Positions 28,988 through 38,395 of a stretch of 64,000 bases of DNA are shown in pieces. This DNA comes from Methanosarcina barkeri str. Wiesmoor (lineage in GTDB: Archaea; Halobacteriota; Methanosarcinia; Methanosarcinales; Methanosarcinaceae). The notes under the pieces were generated by a model. It was not told the origin of the DNA and made no database searches. It saw nothing but the letters and a program-made list of their open reading frames with translations. The DNA lies in NCBI RefSeq assembly GCF_000969985.1, contig NZ_CP009526.1, forward strand, positions 2,542,001 to 2,606,000. Reading direction: 5' to 3'. Position 1 is the first letter of the stretch; every line of letters starts with the position of its first letter. Both the position numbers and the translations under genes were made by a program.

Positions 28988-29318
28988 TAAGTGCCTCCTA
29001 AATCTGAATTAATGTTTTTATAAAACTATGCAGTTAAAAAAGTGTTGTTCATTTTTAGGTATTGCGCTGTTTGGAGAGAACAAGAGAGAACGAAAAACGC
29101 TGCTTCAGTCGATTAGCTTCAGTCGATTAGCTTCAGTTGGTCAGATTCAGTCGATTAGCTTCAGTCAGTTAGCTTCAGTCGATTAAATTCGCGTAGTATG
29201 CTGAGGCGGTAAAATATAACACAACATAATGCTAAGAGTAATGCTAAGAGTAATGCTAAGAGTAATGCTAAAGAGGCTATAAATTCCTGATATATCCTGT
29301 CAAAAAATACGCTTTATT
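28988..29318. other. Gap of about 330 bp with two tandem arrays
   Basis: A CAGTCGATTAGCTT-type unit is repeated about five times (29107-29185, some copies with GGTCAG or GTCAGT variants). A 12-bp unit AGTAATGCTAAG is repeated about four times (29227-29271). No gene. Confidence 0.75.
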
Positions 29319-30428
29319 TCATGACTTGCCTGTAAATTTCCGATATTTCTTTATATTCACTGCAATTTCCTTGTATTTTTCTTTTTCAAGTCTTTTCAGC
29401 CCAATTTCTGCTTTTTTTGACTGAAATATGAGTTCTTCAGTTAATCTGTGATAACTGGCAAGCCGTTCCTCACGAATAAGCCCGTCTTCAACCGCCTTCA
29501 GTACAGCACAGCCCGGCTCATCGCGGTGAGTGCAGTCTTTAAACTTGCAATTACGGGCTGCGTCAACAATTTCGGAAAAAGCTTTTTCAAGCCCGTCCGC
29601 AGAGTCACCGAGCTGGATTTCTCTGATTCCGGGATTGTCTATAAGAACCGCTCCGTTAGAAAGCAGGAAGAGTTGGCGAACTGTGGTTGTATGCCTGCCT
29701 TTTTCATCGTCTTTCCGGATATCTCCGGTTTTCTGGACGGTTTCGCCAAGAAGAGCGTTGATAAGCGTGGATTTTCCGACGCCTGAGGACCCTATTAATG
29801 CAACTGTTTCCCCAGGGTTGAGGTAAGGGCTAAGTTCGTCAAGCCCGGTTTTTGAAAGGGCGCTTAATGGAATAACCGGCACGTCACCTGTAATGGACTG
29901 GATTTTTTCTACCAGCCGGGTTGGTTTATCTTCAAGGTCGATTTTGTTAAGTAAAATCACAGGGTTTGCCCCGGAAGAATACACAATGGCAAGATACCTC
30001 TCAAGCCTTCGAAGGTTGAGATCCTTACCAACCGACGTCACGATAAAAATGGTATCAAGGTTTACAGCAATTACCTGCTCTCCGCTCCCATCTCCTGCTG
30101 CACCTCTTGAAAGGCAGGTCCTCCTGGGCAGAATATTCACAACCATGCGTGAGCCCAGTTCAGGCTGGTCAAGTAAAACGACAAAATCCCCTACAACCGG
30201 CTGCTTTCCAATTTTTAGAAGTGCACCTGAGATTCCTGCCTGTACGACAGCTCCAGAGACAAGGACCTCGCAGACCGTTTTATGCCTCGATGCAACTCTT
30301 CCGGGAGTGTAGGGGCCTTTGTAGGCAGAAAATGCCAGTTCAAGATCTTCGTTCCATCCTGGGATTTTATTAGGGTCAGAGTGAGCTAGATTATGACCTG
30401 AACTTTTTGCTTCGTTATGATTGTTCAT
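29319..30428 (-). CDS. rsgA: Ribosome small-subunit-dependent GTPase A, circularly permuted
   Basis: The 369-aa protein has an N-terminal OB-fold (about 40-110) and a permuted GTPase domain with G4 NKID (161-164) before the P-loop GSSGVGKST (about 213-221) and G3 DNPGI. A C-terminal zinc domain follows ([14 protein letters not shown]). RsgA helps mature the 30S subunit in bacteria. Its presence in an archaeon suggests old transfer from bacteria, and similar proteins occur in methanogens. A broken second copy lies 0.7 kb upstream. Confidence 0.92.
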   Translation of the reverse strand: MNNHNEAKSSGHNLAHSDPNKIPGWNEDLELAFSAYKGPYTPGRVASRHKTVCEVLVSGAVVQAGISGALLKIGKQPVVGDFVVLLDQPELGSRMVVNILPRRTCLSRGAAGDGSGEQVIAVNLDTIFIVTSVGKDLNLRRLERYLAIVYSSGANPVILLNKIDLEDKPTRLVEKIQSITGDVPVIPLSALSKTGLDELSPYLNPGETVALIGSSGVGKSTLINALLGETVQKTGDIRKDDEKGRHTTTVRQLFLLSNGAVLIDNPGIREIQLGDSADGLEKAFSEIVDAARNCKFKDCTHRDEPGCAVLKAVEDGLIREERLASYHRLTEELIFQSKKAEIGLKRLEKEKYKEIAVNIKKYRKFTGKS

Positions 30429-30610
30429 AAGATGGAAATATCCGATTAAATGGATAAATATTTTGATATTTTGTCCTGTAAAAGTTCAATTGTGCCTGAA
30501 AATTCCTTCTTATTCCGGCTGAAAAAGTTCCCTGTTGGAGAACTGACTTCATTTTAAACTCTTTTTCTCTTTTCAAACTCTTTTTATAGTAAAGTGGCAA
30601 ATTCAAAATA

Positions 30611-30919
30611 ATGATTGATTCTGCATCTTTACAAATAATTGCAATTTTTATTGTCATTGTCATAGCCGTTTTACTTATATTCTCACGTTTAGGGAAAAGG
30701 CTCGATAAGGTTGATAAATACATTAAAAGCTGTGCTAAAGAGGAAGAAAATGAGAGCGAAAATGAAAAAGAAGACGCAATGGCGATTGGACTTTCCCTTG
30801 GCATGTCATTCGGTTTGATACTTGGCCTTATGATGGACAATCTAACCCTGGGGATTGCTCTCGGACCTGCCCTTGGAATGGCTTTTGGAGCTTTGTATGG
30901 GAAAAAAGGGAAGAAATAG
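30611..30919 (+). CDS. Small membrane protein with C-terminal Gly-rich helices
   Basis: The 102-aa protein starts at ATG 30611. An N-terminal membrane helix (IIAIFIVIVIAVLLIF) is followed by a charged stretch (EEENESENEKED), then two hydrophobic glycine-patterned segments (AIGLSLGMSFGLILGLMM and GIALGPALGMAFGALYG) ending in a Lys-rich tail. The Gly spacing suggests tightly packed helices. I do not recognise a named family. It sits between rsgA and its broken copy and is transcribed away from rsgA. Confidence 0.7.
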   Translation: MIDSASLQIIAIFIVIVIAVLLIFSRLGKRLDKVDKYIKSCAKEEENESENEKEDAMAIGLSLGMSFGLILGLMMDNLTLGIALGPALGMAFGALYGKKGKK

Positions 30920-31039
30920 TACGTGATTCAATCAGAGTGGAGATATAAGAGCATTTGATCCGCTTATTCAAATGTTAGATGATTTTATACAAATACATAT
31001 GTAAGAAAGTATTCAGCAGAAGATCTTAAGAGCCTATCT

Positions 31040-31478
31040 TTTCTTGAATTTTTCCTTTTCAAGTCGTTTCAGCCCAATTTCTGCTTTTTTGACTGGAATA
31101 TGAGCTCTTCAGTTAATCTGTGATAGCTGGCAAGCCGTTCTTCTGGAATAAGCCCGTCTTCAACTGCCTCTTCCTGGGCAGAATATTCACAACCATGCGT
31201 GAGCCCAGTTCAGGCTGGTCAAGCAAAACGACAAAATCCCCTACAACCGGCTGCTTCCCAATTTTCAGAAGTGCACCTGAGATTTCCACCTGTACGACAG
31301 CTCCAGAGACAAGGACCTGGCAGACCGTTTTATGCCTTGATGCAACTCTTCCAGGAGTGTAGGGGCCTTTGTAGGCAGAAAAAACCAGTTCAAGATCTTC
31401 GTTCCATCCTGGAATTTTATTATTGTCGTCGTGAACTGAATTGTGACCTGAACTTTCCGTTTCGCTATGGTTGTTCAT
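31040..31478 (-). pseudogene. Second rsgA copy with a large internal deletion
   Basis: From the start at 31478 the sequence matches rsgA residues 1-102 closely (upstream flank included). It then jumps directly to the codons for the C-terminal part ([21 protein letters not shown]), removing about 210 codons with the whole GTPase core. A lost base in the T-run shifts the frame further on. It is an inactive paralogous duplicate. Confidence 0.85.
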
Positions 31479-31713
31479 AAGATGGAAGTATTCGATTAAA
31501 TGGACAAATATTTTTTATTTGTTCTGTAAAAGTTCAATTATGCCTGAAAACTTCATCATTTACCGAATGCAAAAGGCCTGTGAACAAACTTCATTTTTTC
31601 CCTGAAATTTCAGAATTAAAGGGTTGAAGCTACATAACTTCATATTATGTTTAAAAAGATGATTAGGATTTCAATTAAGTTACACAGCCCACTGAGATTG
31701 TAAAAACACAATA
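31479..31713. other. Duplicated rsgA upstream flank
   Basis: The first 60-70 bp (31479-31545) resemble the region upstream of the intact rsgA (30429-30500), so the duplication took the promoter with it. No other feature. Confidence 0.6.
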
Positions 31714-31845
31714 TGAGCCTATCCCAAAAGCCATTTAGTCCTTAATCATCAAGAATTTTCAGGATTGTTTTCATGATCAGAAACTTGATTGATTATTCGA
31801 AATACATGATTTAGAGAAGCAATTTTGAGTTTTGGGATCAGCTCT
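31714..31845. mobile_element. MITE-like element, half-size relative of the 13421-13655 hairpin
   Basis: Ends TGAGCCTATCCCAAAA and TTTTGGGATCAGCTCT form a 16-bp inverted repeat with few mismatches. The interior (31730-31812) is clearly similar to one arm of the 13421-13655 element in reverse orientation. No coding capacity. Confidence 0.7.
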
Positions 31846-32050
31846 ATGAAAATAAAAAGAGAGCACAAGTGCGTTTGGTGACGGTGAGTATTCCGGGAGA
31901 AACAAATCATGTATATTGATAAATTAAAGTGAATATTTGCTTATTTATAGAAATATTTAAGCAAAGTTCTGTTAATTACTTATACTAACTTTTATTGCAA
32001 GTCGACTTTGAATCTAACCAATAAAACGAAATAAGTCTGGAAGGTATTTG

Positions 32051-32455
32051 ATGACAAAGGAAACAGATTCAGATAAATGTGTACTTGGTGGTACAGGTAT
32101 AACTGCGGGTGAAAATGTTATTTTCGAGAATATAAATAGTCCAATTGCAGTAGGAGCAAATATTAACATTTCTTTATCAGATATTGAAGATCTTAAACGA
32201 GACTTACTTGCTTTTAAAGAAGCTATTTCAAAGTCAAATCTTTTACCAGAAGATAAAACAATTGCTGAAGGCGATATTACTGCAGCAATTAAGGAGTCTG
32301 AAAACGAAACTCCAAAGTTAGAAAAAATTACGAAAAGAGTAGTATCTGCTATTGAGACCATACAAGAAACTGGAAAAAAAATGGAAGAATACGGACTTTT
32401 TGATATCGCGTCTAAAATTGCTAAAAGACTAGCGATTAGTGCAATTTTGACCTAA
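32051..32455 (+). CDS. Small companion protein of the TPR-PIN gene, with shared N-terminal tag
   Basis: The 134-aa protein begins with a short Gly-rich tag (GGTGITAGENVIFENI, residues 13-28, then SPIAVGANINIS). Helical sequence follows (DIEDLKRDLLAFKEAISKS, then LEKITKRVVSAIETI). The same tag, with the same spacing, opens the next gene product. Similar G-I-x-A-G-x-x-V tags are, to my knowledge, found on regulatory or conflict-type proteins of methanogens. ATG 32051 is used. The next gene starts 17 bp downstream, so the two are one operon. It may be an adaptor that assembles with the TPR-PIN protein through the tag, which is inference. Confidence 0.7.
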   Translation: MTKETDSDKCVLGGTGITAGENVIFENINSPIAVGANINISLSDIEDLKRDLLAFKEAISKSNLLPEDKTIAEGDITAAIKESENETPKLEKITKRVVSAIETIQETGKKMEEYGLFDIASKIAKRLAISAILT

Positions 32456-32472
32456 ATTTAGGAGAAAATTTT

Positions 32473-35190
32473 ATGGAGAAAGACGATTCCAATGATGGTA
32501 GTATAATTGGAGGAAATGGAATAACAGCTGGAAAAGACGTTTTTCTTCATAATATTAAAGCTCCTGTTAATATAGGAAATACGAATAATACAAATCAGAA
32601 TTATACTACATATATAATTTCTGAAAATATTGAAGAGCACACTAAATCATTAATTGATTTTGCTCAGTTTTGTGAGAATAAAAGAGAATATGAGAAAGCC
32701 CTTGACTATTATGAACAGGCAAGAGTAAAATTAGAAAAGAGTGAATCAAAGATTTTATTAGTAAAAGTAATGATGGGAGAAGCTGTTTGTCATCATAAAA
32801 AAGGGAACTTATCCAGAGCAAAAAACTTGATATTTGAGGCAGAAAGGTTAGACCCTAAAAATCCCACTGTTTTAGCTAATATCGCATCACAGTTAAAATC
32901 TGAAAATCCAGATGAAGCTGAAATTTATGCCAAAAAAGCTCTAGAGTTTGATAAAAATAATTTTTTGGCAAAGTGTGTTATAGGTTTGTTAGAATATGAT
33001 AAAGGAAATATTAAAGATTCTCTGAGAACACTTAAACAGGCATCAACCATTAATCCTAATGTTGGATATCCTTTCAATTGCATGGCTCGAATATATTCCA
33101 GTGAAAAAGATTACGGAAATGCTATAAAATATGGAAAAAAAGCTGTAAAAATTGAATCTGACAATGCCATTTTTCTTATGGAATTAGCCATAGATTACAT
33201 GAATATAGCTTTTCCTGAGAATGAAGTTTGTATTTCTTCTGATTTTTCAAAGATGCTCAAGATGGAATATTTAGAAAAAGCACTAAAATGCCTAGAAAAA
33301 GCAAAAGAAATGAGTGAGTCACAAGGTAACAATTACTTAAATTGTGAAATATACACATATTTAAGCAGAGTACATCTTGCTAAAGGAGAATTTAATAAAT
33401 CAATAGAGTACTGTGAAATGATTATTAATAGTGGTTTAGACACTATCGATATCTACATAATTCTAGGGGAAGCATATGGTGAATGCCAGAATTATGACAA
33501 GGTAATCGAATATTATGAGCTCCTTCTTAAAAGAGAAAATCTAACAGAGAACCATCTCTTTATCGTAAAAGCAAATCTTGCTACTTCATACTTTTATAAA
33601 AATCGGCTTAACGAAGCTGAGAAATTATTCAAAGAATTAATTGATGAAAATCCAGAAAATATAAATTTATGTATACAAATGTCTAATGTCTTGGAGGAAA
33701 ATGGGAAAATAGAAAAAGCGTTTTCCCTTTTAGAGAAAATTGATAAATTTTCCCAAAAACCATGGGATTTTTACTATATGATGGGAAGATTATATCACAA
33801 GAAAGATGATTATGAAAGTTCAGTTAAATATCTTAAGGAAGCAATAAGCAAAAACAGTGAGGCAATTCCACCAAGAATCTATTTAATAAATTTATATCTC
33901 GAATGTGGTATGCATAAATATGCTGTAAAACAAGCTATAGAATTAATACAATTGGCTCCAACAGGTATTAATTTTTATAAACTTGCTTCATTATATTATG
34001 AAATAGGCGACTATAAAGAATCTGCTGTTTTTTCTAGAAAGGCTTTAGAGGCAGATTATGGCAAAGTAGAAACTTATCGTTTGCTATGTAGTTCTCTTTT
34101 AGAAGCAAATAAACTCTCTGAAGCAAAAGATGAATTTGAAAATGCTTTTACGAAATACCCAGATGACCTTGAATTGAAGCTTAATTATTCTGCTACACTA
34201 TCAGCACTAGAATATACTGAAAAAGCCATAGAAATTTTAACTCAAATAATTTCTAATGATCCAAACGTTGTTTTTGCTTATAAAGCACTAGCACGTATTT
34301 ACTATAAAGAAGCCTCTTATGAAATAGCTTTAGAATATTCTAAAAAAGCTGTTTTTATAGAGCCAGAAGATGAGGATGCACACTTTGTTATGGGGTGCTC
34401 CTTATTGAATTTAGGAAAAAACGACGAAGCTGTGGAAGAAATACAAAAAGTAATAGAGATTAATCCAAATTTTGATAGTGCATGGTTAATAGATGCAGAA
34501 AAAGGCATGGAATATCTAGGTAATTTAATTACAATTTCTAATCATATAATTGAGAGATATGAAAATGGAAATATTACAATATCAAAAGTGGGTGAATTAC
34601 TAATAAAAGATACTTTCGATTTATTATGTCACATAAATAATGTAAAAGTAGCAGAGTCTTTGAGTTTATCTGACGAAAAAATAGACCAATTAAGAAATTC
34701 ACCTATTAGTAAAAGAGATGTACTCGTAGACGAAACGATGCTAGGTATATTAGCTAAAACCGGAAGTCTCGATTTATTAAGACTAGCATTTGATCACGTG
34801 TATGTTATAAAAGAACTTGAAGATAAAATTGTTATTGGACCATACTTAAAAGATCATCCTTATCGGGATGTGAAAAATAAACTTCAAATTATTGATGGTG
34901 GATGGATTGAAAGCTTAAATCCAAATGATATGATAGCTTTAGCTACAAAGAAAATCGTTGTTGAAAATAAATTTAGTAAAAACGATATTTCATTTATCGC
35001 TTTAGCCTTGGATAAAGACTTTCTTTGTTTAACAGAAGATTTGCTTCTAAGAATTCAACTAGAAAGTATAAATAAACCAACTTGTGGAATTTTTGGATTT
35101 GTTAATTATGCAGTTAGCAAGAATATAATCAAACAAGATGACGCTGAAAAAATATTTACTAAAGTTAAAAGTGTATGTATTGTGGAGTAA
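32473..35190 (+). CDS. TPR-repeat protein with C-terminal PIN-like nuclease domain
   Basis: This 905-aa protein has the N-terminal tag GGNGITAGKDVFLHNI (residues about 13-28), then about 16-18 TPR units from 55 to 690 (e.g. YEKALDYYEQARVKLEKS, YESSVKYLKEAISKNSEA). A C-terminal domain (about 745-900) has the PIN pattern: DVLVDETMLGILAKTGSLDLL (first Asp), VIKELEDKI (Glu), NDISFIALALDKDFLCLTED (two later Asp), and a closing G-I-F-G-F helix set. PIN domains are metal-dependent ribonucleases. AGGAG precedes the ATG. The architecture suggests a protein- or RNA-sensing scaffold coupled to RNA cleavage. Confidence 0.75.
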   Translation: MEKDDSNDGSIIGGNGITAGKDVFLHNIKAPVNIGNTNNTNQNYTTYIISENIEEHTKSLIDFAQFCENKREYEKALDYYEQARVKLEKSESKILLVKVMMGEAVCHHKKGNLSRAKNLIFEAERLDPKNPTVLANIASQLKSENPDEAEIYAKKALEFDKNNFLAKCVIGLLEYDKGNIKDSLRTLKQASTINPNVGYPFNCMARIYSSEKDYGNAIKYGKKAVKIESDNAIFLMELAIDYMNIAFPENEVCISSDFSKMLKMEYLEKALKCLEKAKEMSESQGNNYLNCEIYTYLSRVHLAKGEFNKSIEYCEMIINSGLDTIDIYIILGEAYGECQNYDKVIEYYELLLKRENLTENHLFIVKANLATSYFYKNRLNEAEKLFKELIDENPENINLCIQMSNVLEENGKIEKAFSLLEKIDKFSQKPWDFYYMMGRLYHKKDDYESSVKYLKEAISKNSEAIPPRIYLINLYLECGMHKYAVKQAIELIQLAPTGINFYKLASLYYEIGDYKESAVFSRKALEADYGKVETYRLLCSSLLEANKLSEAKDEFENAFTKYPDDLELKLNYSATLSALEYTEKAIEILTQIISNDPNVVFAYKALARIYYKEASYEIALEYSKKAVFIEPEDEDAHFVMGCSLLNLGKNDEAVEEIQKVIEINPNFDSAWLIDAEKGMEYLGNLITISNHIIERYENGNITISKVGELLIKDTFDLLCHINNVKVAESLSLSDEKIDQLRNSPISKRDVLVDETMLGILAKTGSLDLLRLAFDHVYVIKELEDKIVIGPYLKDHPYRDVKNKLQIIDGGWIESLNPNDMIALATKKIVVENKFSKNDISFIALALDKDFLCLTEDLLLRIQLESINKPTCGIFGFVNYAVSKNIIKQDDAEKIFTKVKSVCIVE

Positions 35191-35337
35191 TTGCAAGTTT
35201 CTTCTTCAAGTATTATAATGATACTTGGCAGATAGCAGTTTATACAGAATACTTTCTTACCTACATGCACGGGTTATACGGTAAACCTTACGTATTCTGA
35301 AGATACAACTTCAATGAAAAAATAAAATAGTATCCTA

Positions 35338-35520
35338 CTGATTAATATACACTTCATCCAAATATCTCTGTAGCTTATCCACAAGTTGCAGATATGAATA
35401 CTCAACAAATGCATGATTAACCTGAACTGCAAATGGCATCATAAATTTGCCTTCTCTTTCCTGATATTTCCCCCAATCAAATATGGGCTGCGCTTTTTCC
35501 TTATTTTCAAAATACGTGTG
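35338..35520 (-). pseudogene. C-terminal fragment of a chloramphenicol-acetyltransferase-like gene
   Basis: The frame reads KAQPIFDWGKYQEREGK ... PFAVQVNHAFVEYS ... DKLQRYLDEV, nearly identical to the end of the intact gene at 39537. The catalytic HHAFVDG has become NHAFVEY, so the active His is lost. Upstream of 35520 the similarity stops. The region downstream (35270-35340) also resembles the 3' flank of the intact gene. Confidence 0.8.
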
Positions 35521-35621
35521 CAAAAGTGTCTTTGTAACACCAAATATAAAAGTCTTAAAATTAAAACACCTTAATAAGAATTCAATTTTCTTTTTCAACA
35601 TCCAGGGAACCTGCATAATAT

Positions 35622-35963
35622 ATGACAAACTTACTGACTCTAACACCAGGGACATTTCTTCAGAGTAGTTTTGATAAAGTCGGCGATGGCCGGAAATACG
35701 AAGAAATAGAGCTCAAAACAACAGGAACGAAGACAACATTTACGGCCAAAACTCCTATTCAGCTACATCCTGGCACGACCATAAGTGGAGATGAAAAAGC
35801 AATCATTCAGCTAATACCATATGCTTCGACGTGCCTCTGGAAGCCACAGGTACCAGTTTTCAGTTTCTCTGGCGAAAACCATAATCTATTTGGAGGAAAC
35901 AGGGCTTCAAAAGCCAAAATCCAGAACGTGAAAATTCAAAATTCAAAATTTAGTAGACAATAA
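35622..35963 (+). CDS. Possible fragment, unknown family (113 aa)
   Basis: The frame reads Thr/Gly-rich, extended sequence (TTGTKTTFTAKTPIQLHPGT) with a C-terminal stretch of short repeats (KIQNVKIQNSKF). It may be part of a beta-rich exported protein that lost its beginning. There is no signal peptide. I do not recognise it and it may be a relic. Confidence 0.3.
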   Translation: MTNLLTLTPGTFLQSSFDKVGDGRKYEEIELKTTGTKTTFTAKTPIQLHPGTTISGDEKAIIQLIPYASTCLWKPQVPVFSFSGENHNLFGGNRASKAKIQNVKIQNSKFSRQ

Positions 35964-36359
35964 TGAAAATTTTGTTACCGATGTCATTGACAGTACAATC
36001 CGCATTTTTAAGCTTTCTGTAGATTCCGCAGTAGCGCTTGTTACAAGCTTTTGTACATATGTATCCAGAACATCTTAAAGCATATTCACAGCTGATATCG
36101 AACATATATATCCCTTTTACACTTCAGTGTCCCTACCTTATTCGAGCCTATCATAAAGCTCAAAATTAATTCTCTAATGCTCAAATATTAAAAAACAGCA
36201 CAACTGGCTAATGTAAAAACTTAAACATCAGCCAGTTAAGATTTGTTTTAGTTATATTCAACTTTTAACCGCAGTTATACGTTTTTATTGCGAATACCAA
36301 TATTCAGGGGTATAAATACTTAAACATCAGCCGGTTAGGATTATTGTCTTTTTTCTGCT
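35964..36359. other. Gap of about 400 bp with a direct repeat
   Basis: ACTTAAACATCAGCC followed by (A/G)GTTA(A/G)GATT occurs at about 36220-36245 and 36327-36352. No gene seen. Confidence 0.5.
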
Positions 36360-36779
36360 TTAGTGGTAGGATTTATGATAATTGTTGTAAAAATTGGAAT
36401 AACCTCTGTACCAGCCGTTATATTTTGAATACCAGCCATTATATTTTGTCAACCACATCATATACATTCTGTACCAGTTGTCATAAGATTTGTCGTGTTT
36501 TTTGTGGCTCCACTCATTCTTTTGTCGGTTCCAGTCTCTCTTTTGTCTGTCCCAATTGTTCTTTTGACGTCCCCAATCATTCTTTTGTCTGTCCCAATTA
36601 TTCTTTTGTCTGTCCCAATTATTTTTTTGGCGAGCCCAATTGTTTTTGTCCCCAATATTCTTATTTCCGTCGATCTTCTTATTATTAGTCACCGGAGCTG
36701 CGCTTACTGACGCAACTGTTACTGACAGTACAAAACAGACTGCCAGGAAAATTCCCAATATCTTTTTCATTTTCAACAT
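36360..36779 (-). CDS. Exported Trp/Arg/Lys/Asn-rich repeat protein
   Basis: The 139-aa protein has a signal peptide (MKKILGIFLAVCFVLSVTVASVSA), then about seven copies of a seven-residue unit N-(N/D/E)-W-(D/G/N)-R-Q-K, and an aromatic C-terminal part with repeated W-Y-x-K/R-Y-N-G-W-Y motifs. The evenly spaced Trp and Arg are unusual for a methanogen. It is probably extracellular, binding a polyanion or wall polymer; this is a guess. GAGG lies close upstream of the first ATG; ATG 36770 is the alternative start. Confidence 0.7.
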   Translation of the reverse strand: MLKMKKILGIFLAVCFVLSVTVASVSAAPVTNNKKIDGNKNIGDKNNWARQKNNWDRQKNNWDRQKNDWGRQKNNWDRQKRDWNRQKNEWSHKKHDKSYDNWYRMYMMWLTKYNGWYSKYNGWYRGYSNFYNNYHKSYH

Positions 36780-37459
36780 AATACCTCACTCCAAATATCT
36801 GCTGTTCAGATAGCCTTACTTTATTTTCTTAATTACTTCGCTGACTGGTCTCAGCTTGACAATCCTAACATGAGCCCGATAAAATATAAGCATACTTATA
36901 AATAAAAATATATAAAAGTAAATTTATTAATTAAAAAACAGTTTTTAAACGATTTAAAGAGAAAATAATAATTCTTAAGCGTTTAAATTATAAAAGAATG
37001 CATATAAAGAGATAATTATTAAATTAAAAGTTTTAAAACTATTATTTTATTGTCGTTATTTCACATAATAAATCTATATACCTTCTTGCCTGCTCTCTAA
37101 TAGCTTTTAATTCACTTTTCTACAAGATTGTTCTATATTCAGAAACAACACATATTTAGGACATTGCAAAGAGAACTTGCAAATTCTGGAATTTGATAAT
37201 CTCTAAGGAATATTATTCAAAAACTGCAATTAGAAAAAGATCATTTTAATTGCAGGAGGCTCGCTCCCACAAGATCCTGCAATTTAGTGTCACTTATACG
37301 TTCAAGTTTTAACGATGTTCTTGATTTTTAGTATTTTTCGGTTTTCTATTGACTTAGTTCACTGTAATATCGACTCTGCAGAAAAACTACCAAATTCACA
37401 AACAGTAGATTGAAATAGGCAAATCTATCCAATAAGTGATAATACTTTTTGAATTCTTA
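36780..37459. other. Gap of about 680 bp, no gene seen
   Basis: Very AT-rich upstream region of the Trp-rich protein, with no open frame of note. A short GC-richer patch near 37252-37280 has no recognisable feature. Confidence 0.5.
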
Positions 37460-37697
37460 TTAATTATCTTTAACGCAAATAATTTCATCGAAGATGCGAT
37501 CAAACTTTTGAAGTTTTTCATCTAATTTTTGATCCAATTCTTGCTCTGAGATTACTTTCATCGTGAGGATCTGCCCAATTACAAAAAGCAAGGCATCATA
37601 TTGTTTCTCCAGATTTCTTTCGTGTTTCATTGCCTTGTTTCATTGCCTTAATCTTGTTTAGAAGATATCTATTTTCAAGAAGATCTGCCATTTTCAT
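37460..37697 (-). pseudogene. Small coiled-coil protein gene broken by a 13-bp tandem duplication
   Basis: ATG 37697 opens MKMADLLENRYLLNKIKAMK, and after a frame change the sequence continues KHERNLEKQYDALLF, then VIGQILTMKVISEQELDQKL ... FDEIICVKDN and a stop at 37460. The frame change coincides with a 13-bp tandem duplication (TTGTTTCATTGCC, near 37625-37653). Removing one copy restores a single frame of about 75 residues. The family is unknown. Confidence 0.6.
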
Positions 37698-37711
37698 TTT
37701 TAATAAATCAA

Positions 37712-37960
37712 ATTGCGTGCGGCCACCCCAACCTAAAGGATGGGGTATGCTTCGGGCCGCCCGCCCGGTTTCTGGGGAATAGTTAAGTATCCATTTACAA
37801 GACTTTCTTGATGCAGAGTTTCATTACCACCTTATGTAACCATGAGACTAAGAAACCTACTTTACAAAGAAGCAACGGTACAGAGGTTTAAACGAAACCA
37901 AAAAGAGGCGAGGTTTCACTTCATCCCCAATCTAAAGAATAGGGTATTCGTGACCCTCTG
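37712..37960. mobile_element. Palindrome-ended non-autonomous IS200/IS605-like element (PATE-like)
   Basis: Two stem-loops of the same design flank 200 bp without a gene. One is at about 37725-37750 (CCCCAACCTAAAGGATGGGG), the other at about 37924-37945 (CCCCAATCTAAAGAATAGGG). This is the form of ends seen in archaeal IS200/IS605 relatives. The element has replaced the 3' end of the HEAT-type gene at 37932. Confidence 0.5.
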
Positions 37961-38395
37961 CGCTCCCGTAGTAATAAGCAATATCCTCTACTTTTTGTGT
38001 CATCTCTTCCTGACTACCTATTACCCATTTCTGAACTTCCATACATACAGCACGTGCAGTTTCTTCTACTTCGGTTCCTACCGATTCCTTGTAAGTAGCT
38101 CTTGCTTTTTCCTGAATCTCTTCAATAAGTTTTTTTAGATTTCTATCCAAAATGGGTAGCCCTTTTCTCAGAACTTCTGTCGCAAACGGTGCTTTCTCGT
38201 CAGTACATTTCATTAATTCTGCAGCATGATCACAGTATTCCCTATATAAATCGAGCTCACATTTCATCTACTGTAGTTTATCTGGCGCTTGAGAAAACGC
38301 AGAGCTAAGGGCATCGACGGCATTATTCCTCACAAAAAAATCTTCATCGTTGGTCAGTCTGTGTAAGTCATTCCATGCCTGTTATGCAATAAAAA
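37932..38395 (-). pseudogene. HEAT-repeat protein, truncated at both ends and with an in-frame TAG
   Basis: The upstream part reads AWNDLHRLTNDEDFFVRNNA and ends with FSQAPDKLQ, one HEAT unit, then a TAG at 38268-38270, then the in-frame ATG of a 111-aa frame (LYREYCDHAAELMKCTDE, PFATEVLRKGLPILDRNLKK). Both parts resemble methanogen HEAT proteins I know. The last residues (HEYPIL) derive from the palindromic element that follows. Either an amber-interrupted pseudogene or, less likely, pyrrolysine readthrough. Confidence 0.6.

Noticed and set aside
32458-32640. Minus-strand frame within the start of the TPR-PIN gene
   Set aside because: Shadow of the real gene; no ribosome site.
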